This document shows, one piece after another, positions 51,462 through 63,161 of a stretch of DNA of 64,000 nucleotides (its first letter is position 1; every line of letters starts with the position of its first letter). The position numbers were made by a program, and so were the translations under genes. The notes under the pieces are model-generated. The model did not search any database and was not told the origin of the DNA. It saw only the letters and a program-made list of their open reading frames with translations. Source of the DNA: Candidatus Saccharimonadota bacterium (lineage in GTDB: Bacteria > Patescibacteriota > Saccharimonadia > Saccharimonadales > Saccharimonadaceae); the NCBI GenBank assembly GCA_017406405.1, contig JAFQYO010000014.1:21388-85387 (forward strand), given 5' to 3'.

Positions 51462-54176
51462 ATGATAAAAAAGAAATCTTTCTCAGTCTTCATTATCTTC
51501 GCGGTTATCTTTTCCGTGTTTCTCTCCGCTCTTCCGACATCGACTTTTGCATTTAACATTACCTCTGGTTCAAGCCGCGTAAAACCTGGGCAAACCTGTA
51601 GCGACAGCGATGGAGAAAACTGCCGCGTAGTTCGTATCTGTACAACCAACAGCGGATGTAACGATACAGTCTTTAAATCCGTCTCGACCAACGACGAAAG
51701 TTATAACGTTAAGATTCTTGAATCTAATGGCGGCGGTTATGATATAACCGTCACGAACGGAAGCAACACCGCTTCGACGAATATCGCAGAAGGCGATTTT
51801 GGACAGGGCATCACCGTCCTGGTAGAAGACAAAGATAGAAACAAAGTCGAGGAGCGTGCTTACTCTAGCCCGACTTCTTCGAGCGGAGACACTCTTGGTG
51901 GCTCTTCGGACCCAGATTCTCTAGGTTCTTCGACCGAAAAACCTGAAGCGACTTGTTCGAGCGAAGCTGAAGGTCTCGGCTGGATTTTGTGTCCTGTCTT
52001 TACGTCGGTATCAAATACGCTAGAACAAATCTATAACAATATCATTTCCCCGAGTCTAGAAATCGACGCAAGTTTGATCGGTACAAATGGCGATAACGTA
52101 AGTTATAAAGCATGGGGTGTTTTTCGAGACATCGCAAATGTTTTGTTTGTTATTTTTCTCCTCGTCGTCATTTTCTCACAACTTACAGGTTTCGGAATCG
52201 ACAATTACGGAATTAAAAAATCATTGCCGAAGCTAATTACCGCCGCTATCATCGTCAACTTATCTTTTATTATCTGCCAAATCGCCGTCGACGTCTCGAA
52301 TATTGTTGGGAGTAGTGTTTACGGGCTCCTCTCGAACATGACCGGAGAACTGAATGTCCCCACCGCGTTTTCAGATGCCGGCGTTGGTTTAGCCGCGGGA
52401 GGAACGGCGGTTACGCTCCTTGCTTCCGCCGTTGCGACCGGTGCATTTTTCGTCATCACGAAGGGTCTGATCGGGACCCTTGCTATTCTTGGCATCGCTA
52501 TCTTAGGAGCCGCAATAGCTTTGATTATGCTCTTTCTTCTTTTGGCGGCACGCCAAGCAATTATTGTGATGCTCGTCATCATCTCTCCGCTCGCGCTTGT
52601 CTGCTATATGCTCCCGAACACAAAAAACCTGTTTGATAAATGGCTCAAAATATTCCAAGGCATGCTATATCTTTTCCCGATTGTCGGACTTGTAGTTGGT
52701 GGCGGGAAATTAGCTTCGACCATCATCATTAACAGCGCAGGCGACGCATCGGGTTGGACCATTTTCTTCTTTGTCATTACTGCCGTAGTCGCCGAAGTTG
52801 CTCCATTTTTCTTCGTCCCTTCTCTTCTCCGAGGCGCATTCAGGGCGACCGGCGCCATCGGCGCAAATCTGAACAGGCTTACGCAAGGCGCCTCTACTAG
52901 CGCTCGCGGAGGAGCGCGCAGAACGCTCGAGGGCAGTCGTGCGTTCCAAACATATCAAAACCGCCTTGTTCGTAAACGTCGTGTCAAGAGCGCCGAGAGA
53001 ACAATCGACCGTCTTAATGAAGTGCAGAAGAGGGGGGAGTTAACTAAAAACCAAGAAGAACAACTTGCCGCCGCAAAAGTCGAGGTCGACAAGGCAAAAG
53101 AGTTCGAAGCGCAAGTCGGCCGTGTTTCTTCTCCTGGATATCTCGAACGTAACGCTCAGGGTCGTGAAGAAAAGGAACGACGCAGCCAAGAAGAAAACGA
53201 AATGGCGCTCATTATGCAGGGTAGCGTCACCGACCTGAACACGGGCGCCAAAGAACAAGATTTGTATAAAAGAGGCTCTGACGTTGATCAGATGAAAACA
53301 GATTTGGTGGGTTTATTGAACAAGGGCAAAGACGTTACCGAAGACGAGCGTGTTCGTCGCGGAGCACTTATGCGAGTCATGGCGCGGACTAAAGGAGCCG
53401 ACAAACTTCTAAACGATATAGTATATGAACAAGACGGCTCAGGAAATTATGCCTTATCCGATGAAGGTCTGGCGGCCTTGAATGAACACCGCCTCCAAAA
53501 CGGTGATGTCGCCGGAATGATGGCTAAGAAAGGCGCTGTTACTACCGCCTATTTAAGCGATTTAGCGGCTGGTAAAGTTTCTCGTCTATCAGAAGACCAA
53601 GTCGGTAGCGCCTATGCCGCGACTGCTCTCTCTGACGATGCTGACCTCGCGACGCAAAGCAGTGGCGAACTCAAACGATTCGTCAAATTCCTCGACGGCA
53701 ATCGTATTGCAAATTTTGTCCAAAACCCCACTTATCGTCAACTTGTCACGGACGACGATAAAAGAAAAGCCATTGAAGATCATCCAGCCGTACAAGCAGC
53801 TAGTCTTTCCGCTCAACTTCAGGTTCATAACGCAGAGCGTCGTCAAATTGAGCAAAATGCGCTAGAACAACTTGGAGAAGACCAGAAGATCCGCCACGGA
53901 AACAAAAACACTGCAACTCGAACGATTGTCGATTCCTCCGGAGCTTCTCACACATTTAAACCCGGAAGTCTCTATAAAGTTCCGAAAGATCCTCGTTTCT
54001 TTAAAACGGGAACTGCGGGCACTTGGTCGGTTCGTGGCGAAGACGCTATCTATACAGAAGGAGATTATGAATGGAACGCCTCAACGGCGCACGCATCTAG
54101 AATAAACCCAATGCAAGACGTCGTAATCGGTCCAGTCCCTCCGGTCAAGCCTACGACTCCGCCTTCGACTACATAA
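51462..54176 (+). CDS. Type IV secretion VirB6/TrbL-like polytopic membrane protein
   Basis: 904 residues. Signal peptide (1-30, ending 'TSTFAF'), an external N-terminal region with paired Cys and Ser/Gly linkers (about 31-190), and six to seven membrane helices (about 215-470: 'VLFVIFLLVVIFSQL', 'AAIIVNLSFIICQIAVDVS', 'LGIAILGAAIALIMLFLLLA', 'FFFVITAVVAEVAPFFF'). A long, highly charged cytoplasmic tail (about 470-904) follows, with coiled-coil stretches ('EEQLAAAKVEVDKAKEFEAQ') and a Pro/Thr end. This matches the large VirB6-like proteins of CPR secretion loci. No VirB4/VirD4 ATPase is in the window. Confidence 0.75.
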   Translation: MIKKKSFSVFIIFAVIFSVFLSALPTSTFAFNITSGSSRVKPGQTCSDSDGENCRVVRICTTNSGCNDTVFKSVSTNDESYNVKILESNGGGYDITVTNGSNTASTNIAEGDFGQGITVLVEDKDRNKVEERAYSSPTSSSGDTLGGSSDPDSLGSSTEKPEATCSSEAEGLGWILCPVFTSVSNTLEQIYNNIISPSLEIDASLIGTNGDNVSYKAWGVFRDIANVLFVIFLLVVIFSQLTGFGIDNYGIKKSLPKLITAAIIVNLSFIICQIAVDVSNIVGSSVYGLLSNMTGELNVPTAFSDAGVGLAAGGTAVTLLASAVATGAFFVITKGLIGTLAILGIAILGAAIALIMLFLLLAARQAIIVMLVIISPLALVCYMLPNTKNLFDKWLKIFQGMLYLFPIVGLVVGGGKLASTIIINSAGDASGWTIFFFVITAVVAEVAPFFFVPSLLRGAFRATGAIGANLNRLTQGASTSARGGARRTLEGSRAFQTYQNRLVRKRRVKSAERTIDRLNEVQKRGELTKNQEEQLAAAKVEVDKAKEFEAQVGRVSSPGYLERNAQGREEKERRSQEENEMALIMQGSVTDLNTGAKEQDLYKRGSDVDQMKTDLVGLLNKGKDVTEDERVRRGALMRVMARTKGADKLLNDIVYEQDGSGNYALSDEGLAALNEHRLQNGDVAGMMAKKGAVTTAYLSDLAAGKVSRLSEDQVGSAYAATALSDDADLATQSSGELKRFVKFLDGNRIANFVQNPTYRQLVTDDDKRKAIEDHPAVQAASLSAQLQVHNAERRQIEQNALEQLGEDQKIRHGNKNTATRTIVDSSGASHTFKPGSLYKVPKDPRFFKTGTAGTWSVRGEDAIYTEGDYEWNASTAHASRINPMQDVVIGPVPPVKPTTPPSTT

Positions 54177-54204
54177 AATCCTTGTCGAAACAAAGAATTT
54201 TTGT

Positions 54205-54210
54205 TATAAT
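54205..54210 (+). promoter_or_regulatory. Promoter -10 of tRNA-Gly
   Basis: TG-T-TATAAT, 18 nt before the tRNA. Confidence 0.65.
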
Positions 54211-54228
54211 CATCTCACATACAACCGT

Positions 54229-54305
54229 GCGAGCGTAGCTCAGTTGTTTAGAGCGCTTCCTTGCCAAGGAAGAGGTCGAGAGTTAGAGTCTCTTCGCTCG
54301 CACCA
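54229..54305 (+). tRNA. tRNA-Gly (anticodon GCC)
   Basis: Acceptor GCGAGCG/CGCTCGC, anticodon arm CTTCC-TTGCCAA-GGAAG, encoded CCA. 77 nt. The T-arm reads GAGAG-TTAGAGT-CTCTT, with TTAG where most tRNAs have TTCG/TTCA, a small oddity. Confidence 0.93.
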
Positions 54306-54400
54306 TTTTTTATGCAAAAATGCGAATGTATCTCTTAAAAAAGCGATTGCTAAAAAGTTCTAAAGCATATATAATTATATGTATATAAAAGGAGAAAATA

Positions 54401-54967
54401 ATGGTTCCACTAATCATCGTATTATTAGTATTATTACTTATAATCGCCGTCTTTTGGTCGACTTACAACAGCCTCGTTAAACTCGACGAACGCGTAAACG
54501 AAGCTTGGTCCGACATTACCGTCCAGCTTAAATACCGCGCCGATTTAATCCCGAACGTTGTCGAAACAGTCAAAGGCTACGCAAAACACGAAAAAGAAGT
54601 TTTCGAAGGCGTCACCGAAGCTCGTTCCGCGGTCATGGGCGCAAAAAGCGTTAAGAGCGCCGCAAAAGCTGAAGCAGAAATGACAAACGCCCTCTCGAAA
54701 GTCTTTGCGATTGCCGAAGCTTACCCAGAGCTAAAGTCGAACACGAACTTCCAAAAACTCCAAGAACAGCTCCAGGACGTCGAGGACAAGATTCAAGCAT
54801 CTCGCCGTTTCTATAATTCCGGCGCGAAAGAGCTCAACACAAAGATTAAGACTTTCCCGACCAACATCATCAACAACATCATCGGTCATTTCAAGACTCG
54901 CGATTATTTCGAAGTCGCGGAATCTGAGCGCGCAAAAATCTCGAACGCTCCCGAAGTAAAGTTCTAA
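54401..54967 (+). CDS. lemA: LemA family protein
   Basis: 188 residues: one N-terminal membrane helix (about 2-22), then the long-helix LemA bundle: 'NSLVKLDERVNEAWSDITVQ', 'KYRADLIPNVVETVKGYAKH', 'AEAYPELKSNTNFQKLQEQL' and 'ASRRFYNSGAKELNTKIKTF'. Function is not settled; it is frequently paired with the HtpX protease, as here (24 bp downstream). AAAAGGAGAAAA precedes the ATG. Confidence 0.94.
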   Translation: MVPLIIVLLVLLLIIAVFWSTYNSLVKLDERVNEAWSDITVQLKYRADLIPNVVETVKGYAKHEKEVFEGVTEARSAVMGAKSVKSAAKAEAEMTNALSKVFAIAEAYPELKSNTNFQKLQEQLQDVEDKIQASRRFYNSGAKELNTKIKTFPTNIINNIIGHFKTRDYFEVAESERAKISNAPEVKF

Positions 54968-54991
54968 TCAAAACACACATATATAATATAT

Positions 54992-55850
54992 ATGTACAAA
55001 AATATCGCAGCAAACAAGAGGAATACAATCCTGATTATGATCGGATTTGTCCTTTTGATTGCTGCGATTGGTCTTATCTTTGCTTATGTTTATAACGACT
55101 ATACGATTGCGATAGAAGTCCTTATCATCTCAGTCGTCTATGCGTTATTTCAATATTTCGCCGCTTCGCGACTTGCCGTCGCCATGACTGGCGCGAAAAA
55201 AATCGAAAAAAAGGACAACCCTCGCCTTTATCGAACTGTCGAGAACCTGACTTTGACGGCGGGTTTACCGATGCCGGAAGTATACATCATCGACGACCCC
55301 GCCCCGAACGCTTTTGCCTCTGGGCGAGATCCAAAGCACGCTCTCGTTTGTGCGACGACGGGCCTCCTCGACATTATGAACGACAAAGAACTGACTGCCG
55401 TCATGGCTCACGAAATCTCCCACGTTAAAAACTATGATATCCGCGTTTCGACAATAGTTTTCGGGCTCGTTTGTCTTATCGGGTTTATCGCTGATATAGG
55501 ATGGCGTATGGCTTTTTATGGTCGTCGCCGAAACGACGACGATAACAGCCCCGTCGGCTTAATCATCATTCTTATTACTTCTATCGTCGCCCCGATTGCC
55601 GCGTCTCTCGCCCAGATGGCGGTTTCTCGCGAGAGGGAATATCTCGCTGATTCGAGCGCCGTCATGATCACCCGCTATCCCGAGGGAATGATTTCTGCTT
55701 TGAAAAAATTAGAGACTCATTCTCGCCCTATGAAACAACAAAATCCCGCGACCGAAGCTATGTTCATCTCGAACCCCTTGAAAAAACGTGGTTCGAGCAA
55801 CCTTTTTTCGACTCACCCCCCGATAGAGAAACGCATAGAAAGATTAGAAA

Positions 55851-55870
<20 letters not shown>
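54992..55870 (+). CDS. htpX: Membrane zinc metalloprotease HtpX
   Basis: Membrane-protein quality-control protease. 292 residues, four hydrophobic helices (about 15-32, 38-56, 155-175, 187-208). The active site HEISH lies at 140-144 in 'AVMAHEISHVKNYDIRV'; the third ligand Glu is in 'REREYLADSSAV'. C-terminal 'LFSTHPPIEKRIERL' is typical. Little leader: TATATA/TATAAT hexamers end 4-6 nt before the ATG. The following membrane gene overlaps its end by 20 bp. Confidence 0.95.
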
Positions 55871-58905
<3,035 letters not shown>

Positions 58906-58960
58906 GTTCTCTATAAGCATACTAAAACAATCACGAATAAGAACTATCCGCCAAACCAAC

Positions 58961-58979
58961 TGTCGCAATTTTTGCGACA
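58961..58979 (+). promoter_or_regulatory. Inverted repeat upstream of the PIN operon promoter
   Basis: TGTCGCAA-TTT-TTGCGACA, an 8-bp perfect inverted repeat just upstream of TATAAT (58995-59000). It covers the -35 position and lacks a T-tract, so it looks more like an operator than a terminator. Confidence 0.5.
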
Positions 58980-58994
58980 TTCCAAAGTTGCGGC

Positions 58995-59000
58995 TATAAT
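58995..59000 (+). promoter_or_regulatory. Promoter -10 followed by a 3-codon ORF
   Basis: TATAAT; exactly 6 nt later stands ATG TTA ATA TAA (59007-59018). The PIN operon begins at 59102. Confidence 0.55.
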
Positions 59001-59101
59001 CCGCTTATGTTAATATAAAAATATAAAAACTACAAAAATAAACACAAAACTTGCTTTTTTTACTAAAATATGGTAAAATATAAGCAATATAAAGGAGCTT
59101 C

Positions 59102-59407
59102 ATGACTGCCGAGCAACAGAAACAAATAGAAGAAAGCCCAATAAACAAGGCACTTGTTTTGGCTTATTTTTCTTTTAAGGAATTCCTAAAAACCACCGGC
59201 TCTGAAGTAGAAGAAAAAACCATCAGATTTGAATCGGCGAAACCAACGGAAGGCGATAAATGGGAGATAGTTTTAAGCTATTCGCTTAAATCTGATGCAG
59301 AGCCAAAAACCGCATTTGAAGCACTAGAGTTTTCAAGAAGAAGAAAGAAATTATTCGTCGTGAATCCAGAAGAGAATAAAGTTTTATCGGTTTCAGAAAT
59401 TGAATAA
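59102..59407 (+). CDS. Unknown small protein upstream of the PIN-domain gene (possible antitoxin)
   Basis: 101 residues, soluble and charged, no family recognised. 'MTAEQQKQIEESPINKALV' then a helix-strand mix ending 'RKKLFVVNPEENKVLSVSEIE'. AAAGGAGCTTC precedes the ATG, and the stop overlaps the PIN gene by one base (TAATG). Layout resembles vapBC-type pairs, but no DNA-binding fold is evident. AT-rich DNA with an operator-like palindrome lies upstream. Confidence 0.65.
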   Translation: MTAEQQKQIEESPINKALVLAYFSFKEFLKTTGSEVEEKTIRFESAKPTEGDKWEIVLSYSLKSDAEPKTAFEALEFSRRRKKLFVVNPEENKVLSVSEIE

Positions 59408-59982
59408 TGAAGACAACACTACCCCCGATTATTACTAAAGATTTTTTTGAAACTCGATGCAGAAAAAAGGGAATTGTCCTCGATACAAATATCCTTAATC
59501 TATACATAATCGGATGCGCTAAGCATGGCAAGCTAGAAAAGGATACGCCTCTCGTAGAAAAATATAGCGAAAAAGATTTTAAGCTTCTCGAAGCGCTCGT
59601 AAAGATAAGCAAGAATAGTAACTCCCTCTACATCTCTCCGCAAACAATTCCAGAAACGCTATTTGAGCTTGGCGTAGAACCGAGAAGAAAGAAAAAAACT
59701 TCTAGACAAATACCGGCAGAAAAAATTAATAATCTATTCGAATACACAATAGCTATCCTGAAGGAATCGAACGAAGATATCTATCATCCGACTCCAGAAA
59801 TAATCAATATCATGGGAGAAGAGCCAATAAAGATGTATGGTGTTCCCGACCTGTCGTTTATCCCAGGCATAAAGTCTAGAGAATATGCATTTCTTTCTGA
59901 CGACCCAGCTTTAGTGGCATATATGTATAGTCAGGATATCTGTGCAATAACTTGGAAAGATTTTAAGCAAAATTATAATTAA
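59407..59982 (+). CDS. PIN-domain protein (putative toxin RNase)
   Basis: 191 residues, longer than typical VapC (~130). The first metal Asp is in 'KGIVLDTNILNLYIIG' (Asp26). A mid Glu lies in 'QTIPETLFELG', and 'FLSDDPALVAYMYS' gives the C-terminal acidic pair, as in PIN-fold ribonucleases. The insertion 'PRRKKKTSRQIPAEK' is basic and could contact RNA. Coupled to the upstream gene. It could be a toxin or an RNA-processing PIN protein. Confidence 0.72.
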   Translation: MKTTLPPIITKDFFETRCRKKGIVLDTNILNLYIIGCAKHGKLEKDTPLVEKYSEKDFKLLEALVKISKNSNSLYISPQTIPETLFELGVEPRRKKKTSRQIPAEKINNLFEYTIAILKESNEDIYHPTPEIINIMGEEPIKMYGVPDLSFIPGIKSREYAFLSDDPALVAYMYSQDICAITWKDFKQNYN

Positions 59983-60025
59983 TCATAGAATACTTACAAA
60001 AGCATTTCTATACACTATAATACAT

Positions 60026-60118
60026 ATGTCAAAAGAAGCTAAAGAACGCGCTAAAGAGTTCATCAAAGCCCTAGAAAGGGATTATGCGGAAACGATCCGG
60101 AAACTTTCGGAAGTTTAA
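60026..60118 (+). CDS. Possible 30-residue helical small protein
   Basis: ATG-started frame encoding 'MSKEAKERAKEFIKALERDY' and ten more residues, all helix formers with amphipathic spacing. TATAAT (60016-60021) ends 4 nt before it, close to the leaderless spacing of this genome. It may be a small regulatory protein or the relic of a longer gene. The rest of the 326-bp gap 59983-60308 holds a second short minus-strand frame (60115-60216) and AT-rich DNA with nothing I can assign. Confidence 0.4.
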   Translation: MSKEAKERAKEFIKALERDYAETIRKLSEV

Positions 60119-60308
60119 TCCTTCTCGCTTACCCACTTCTCCATTTCTTTTCTTCTAATCTTTACTTCATAAGTTTTCCCAAACGCATCGTTAATCTTAC
60201 CTTCAACTCCCGGCATCGGGTTTTCCGCTATAATTGTTTTTGTTTTATTTCTTTTGTTTCATAAAAACGGCGCGGATTTTAAAACGATTTGACAGCCCTG
60301 AGTCTTAT

Positions 60309-60626
60309 TTAGGAGTTCAAATTGAATCGCTGGCCCAGTAGTTCTCGCAAAAGGAAAAACTGGATAAGAAAAGAAAAAGCCCAAGAAAACTTATATCTAG
60401 TTTTCTTTTTCCTAAGTCCTAAATATAACGCATCTATAACCGTCCCAATCGTTCCTATCGCAACGAGAAGGGAAACAAGATTAGAGAACAACTGACTTTC
60501 TAAAAATGATATCAGATTATAAGAGATACAGACAGATTCCATAAGAAAACTATAGTGTATATAATATATAAACAAAAGCAAAAGAATTTTAGCTAAAATT
60601 AACCATAAAAATCTTGACAAATCCAT
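60309..60626 (-). CDS. Small membrane protein, unknown
   Basis: 105 residues from ATG 60626 (the frame continues to 60653). Three hydrophobic segments with a short basic loop ('GLRKKKTRYK') and a C-terminal 'FLLRELLGQRFNLNS'. No family recognised. Its start lies under the divergent promoter of the secreted protein at 60694, so the two may interfere. Existence of the protein is likely but not certain. Confidence 0.55.
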   Translation of the reverse strand: MDLSRFLWLILAKILLLLFIYYIHYSFLMESVCISYNLISFLESQLFSNLVSLLVAIGTIGTVIDALYLGLRKKKTRYKFSWAFSFLIQFFLLRELLGQRFNLNS

Positions 60627-60643
60627 TCCGCTTGTAGTAAAAT
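60614..60643 (+). promoter_or_regulatory. Promoter of the secreted protein
   Basis: TTGACA (60614-60619) - 18 nt - TAAAAT (60638-60643). Leader of about 45 nt with AAAAAGGACAATT. Confidence 0.75.
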
Positions 60644-60693
60644 AAAGCCACAAAGGTCAATACAAAATTTAACATAAAAAGGACAATTCACAC

Positions 60694-61407
60694 ATGTCTA
60701 AAAAACTTATTGCAGGCGCTGGCGTTGTCGCTAGTTTAGCGGTAGCTTTGGCTCCTATGGCATCATTTGCAGCTGTAGCTGACGCTACTTGGAACTCCGA
60801 CCAGCACACAGATACTTTGAACGTTACCGTTCTTCCTACCTGTGCTTTCGGTGCAGCTTCCGCTACCCCAGTTGTTGGTGTGGCTCATAACGCCGCGAGT
60901 AATACCCCGCTAGACAACAGTACAAACGCTGCTACCTGGACTAATGTTACTGCTAACGATAACCTCGGTATGACTCCGGATGCCGCTTCTCAAACTGAGC
61001 ACGTTTCCGCCGACTCCGCCGCTTACAGTATCTATGCTGGTACTGCTGACGCTAACATGGGCGAAACTATCCTCAAAGTAGTCTGCAACCAAAACGCTGG
61101 TTATAAAATCTATGTTGAGGCCGAAAACCTTGAAGAAACTGGTGGGGATACTATCGACATCAAAGCCTCTCCGTCTGCAACCGTAACTGGCTACAACATC
61201 ACGACCGCTGACACCGACAGTCGTGGCGCAACTACTGCTAATGTCACTTCGACTACAAAGACTGCTGCCGTTACTCTCGGTCAAGCTTCCAATGCTGCTG
61301 GTGATACATATACCTTCACTTACGGCATCGGCGTTGCTCCTGGAACTAAAGCCGCTACCTATACTGGTGACGTTGTTTATACACTCGTTCAACAGATCAA
61401 TAGCTAA
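60694..61407 (+). CDS. Secreted WxL-like surface protein
   Basis: 237 residues. A classical signal peptide ends 'ALAPMASFA' (about residue 26). The mature part is Thr/Ala/Asn/Asp-rich, predicted all-beta, with two Cys ('LPTCAFG' and 'KVVCNQNAGYKI') and a C-terminal 'YTFTYGIGVAPGTKAATYTG' strand pair. The overall pattern (T-x-N-V-T-V at the start, final G-x-Y-x-G-x-V-x-Y-x-L) resembles WxL and spore-coat-U-like domains. Strong promoter, Shine-Dalgarno and terminator, so probably abundant. The DUF916-like gene downstream is the expected partner. Confidence 0.75.
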   Translation: MSKKLIAGAGVVASLAVALAPMASFAAVADATWNSDQHTDTLNVTVLPTCAFGAASATPVVGVAHNAASNTPLDNSTNAATWTNVTANDNLGMTPDAASQTEHVSADSAAYSIYAGTADANMGETILKVVCNQNAGYKIYVEAENLEETGGDTIDIKASPSATVTGYNITTADTDSRGATTANVTSTTKTAAVTLGQASNAAGDTYTFTYGIGVAPGTKAATYTGDVVYTLVQQINS

Positions 61408-61431
61408 TATTTGGTTTAAGCTACAGGATTT

Positions 61432-61459
61432 ATCCCCCTCAAATCGAGGGGGATTTATT
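61432..61459 (+). terminator. Rho-independent terminator
   Basis: ATCCCCCTC / GAGGGGGAT stem followed by TTATTG, after the secreted protein gene. Confidence 0.88.
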
Positions 61460-61520
61460 GTCTGGGGTCTTTACGCAATCCACCAAGTAAGCTACAATAG
61501 AAAGTAATTTAGGAGGTATT

Positions 61521-62159
61521 TTGGAAAAAACTGAAGAAAAGCTTTATTTTCGACCCGAAGTGGCCGAAAATAAGAAGGCTAATAAAAAGGGAACAAAAAG
61601 AGACAAGCGGTTTGTAAAAGCCTTAATCTTTCTATTTTCCATTCTAATAATTGATTTTATTATTTTTTGGTTTCTTCGAGGAAGCACTAAGACAACTGGT
61701 CAATATCCGGAGAATGTCCGAAACGAATCACTTGTTTGCGAAAACCCAAACATTGTCTATGAAAAAGTTAATAAGATAAACTCTGATAATAAAAACCTCA
61801 AAATCAGCATGATTTTTCTGGACGAAAAAACGCTGAGTACTGCGAATTTAGAATATAAATTGGTTTTCTCCGACTATCAAGAAGCTTATAGCGCGGAGGC
61901 GATTTCTCACGCTCAATTCAATCTTGATCTTCAAAAGCTAGGATATAATTCTGGAAAGTTTAATAACAAATTCTCTATACTCGATAATGAACTCCTTATA
62001 TCTCTTAATCTTTCCTCAAGAACTTCTTTGGACGAAACAACTCAGAGCTATTTTTTAATAAACAATAAAAACAATGGGGGTTTTCCAGAAACGTTAGAGG
62101 AATATAAGCATAATTATGAAGACCAGGGTTTTTCTTGTGTCTCTACATCAAAACAATAA
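61521..62159 (+). CDS. Single-pass membrane protein, unknown
   Basis: 212 residues starting at TTG 61521, with AGGAGGT (61511-61517) just upstream and TACAAT about 28 nt earlier. A Lys/Glu-rich cytoplasmic lead (1 to about 32), one membrane helix ('ALIFLFSILIIDFIIFWFL'), then an external domain with two Cys, predicted alpha/beta. No family recognised. The DUF916-like gene follows 13 bp later, with GGAGGT between, so they form an operon. Confidence 0.75.
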   Translation: MEKTEEKLYFRPEVAENKKANKKGTKRDKRFVKALIFLFSILIIDFIIFWFLRGSTKTTGQYPENVRNESLVCENPNIVYEKVNKINSDNKNLKISMIFLDEKTLSTANLEYKLVFSDYQEAYSAEAISHAQFNLDLQKLGYNSGKFNNKFSILDNELLISLNLSSRTSLDETTQSYFLINNKNNGGFPETLEEYKHNYEDQGFSCVSTSKQ

Positions 62160-62172
62160 GAACGGAGGTAAA

Positions 62173-63093
62173 ATGAAAAAACTTAACAAAACAATTAAAG
62201 TACTAGTTGTAGCTAGCCTAGCTATCCTTCTGTCATTTTTAGGAGCAGCCCCGACCTATGCAATCGGCCAGTTTGCGATTTCTCCAATGTATCAGCAGAT
62301 CGTCTTGACCCCAGGAAAAACATACACTGGCAATTTCGAAGTCATTAATCCTGGCGACAACACAATCGATTTTCGTTACACAGTTAAGGTCGAGCCCTTT
62401 TCTGTCGAGGGCTTAGACGATTTAAGCTTTACAGCTAATGGAGATTATAATCAAATTGTCGATTGGATTGAACTTTCGAGAACAGAAGGGATTATTACTC
62501 CGAACGATACCCAAGAAGTTCGCTTCTCGATAAATGTTCCAGAAGACGCAGCTGGAGGCGGCCAATATGCAGCCATCGTCGTTACGTCTGAAGAATATAG
62601 AATGGATAATAAATCGGTAGATTTGCGCGAAAGATATGAAGCTTCTCACCTTATTTATGCTGAAGTCGCCGGCGAAACGGTTCGCAATGGAGACATCAGC
62701 GATGCCAAGGTCCGAAGTTTTATGTTCTCCGGTAATATAACTGGAAGTGCAACAATTGCAAATAACGGAAATGTTCATTCCGAAGCTACTCATACTCTTC
62801 AAATCTATCCACTTTTTTCAAAAGAAGAAGTTTATTCTAACGAAGAAGATCCGAAGCATTCTTGGATTATGCCAGGAAATACCGCTTTCACCTCCATGGA
62901 ATGGAAAGAGACGCCGAAAATGGGCATCTTCCACGTGATTTATACTGTAAGCTTTGAAGGTGTCGAAAAAACCGTTGATAAATACGTTATCATCTGCCCA
63001 ATCTGGCTTCTTGTTGTTATTCTCGCTATCATCTTCCTCATCCTCTTCAAAATCCTCTTTACTGGAAAAGGAGAAAAGAAAGCGAAGAAATAA
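62173..63093 (+). CDS. DUF916-like membrane-anchored surface protein
   Basis: 306 residues from ATG 62173 (GGAGGT at 62164-62169); an upstream in-frame codon lies inside the previous gene. Signal peptide to about residue 32 ('APTYAIG'), then an Ig-like domain with 'FAISPMYQQIVLTPGKTYTG', 'VINPGDNTIDFRYTVKVEPF' and 'INVPEDAAGGGQYAAIVVTS', as in DUF916/DUF3324 proteins that hold WxL proteins to the peptidoglycan. A C-terminal membrane helix ('LVVILAIIFLILFKILF') plus a Lys-rich tail anchors it. Likely partner of the 60694 protein. Confidence 0.8.
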   Translation: MKKLNKTIKVLVVASLAILLSFLGAAPTYAIGQFAISPMYQQIVLTPGKTYTGNFEVINPGDNTIDFRYTVKVEPFSVEGLDDLSFTANGDYNQIVDWIELSRTEGIITPNDTQEVRFSINVPEDAAGGGQYAAIVVTSEEYRMDNKSVDLRERYEASHLIYAEVAGETVRNGDISDAKVRSFMFSGNITGSATIANNGNVHSEATHTLQIYPLFSKEEVYSNEEDPKHSWIMPGNTAFTSMEWKETPKMGIFHVIYTVSFEGVEKTVDKYVIICPIWLLVVILAIIFLILFKILFTGKGEKKAKK

Positions 63094-63112
63094 GGTCCTT
63101 TTTCGCTTAATT

Positions 63113-63142
63113 TCTCAAAGCTCCCTCTCTAGGGAGCTTTTT
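63113..63142 (+). terminator. Rho-independent terminator
   Basis: AAAGCTCCCT-CTCT-AGGGAGCTTT followed by TTG, after the DUF916-like gene. Confidence 0.9.
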
Positions 63143-63161
63143 GTGATAGAATACTAGCGTA

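Noticed and set aside
60115..60216. 33-codon minus-strand ORF opposite the 30-residue gene
   Set aside because: No clear promoter or ribosome-binding site and it overlaps the better-supported plus-strand small ORF.
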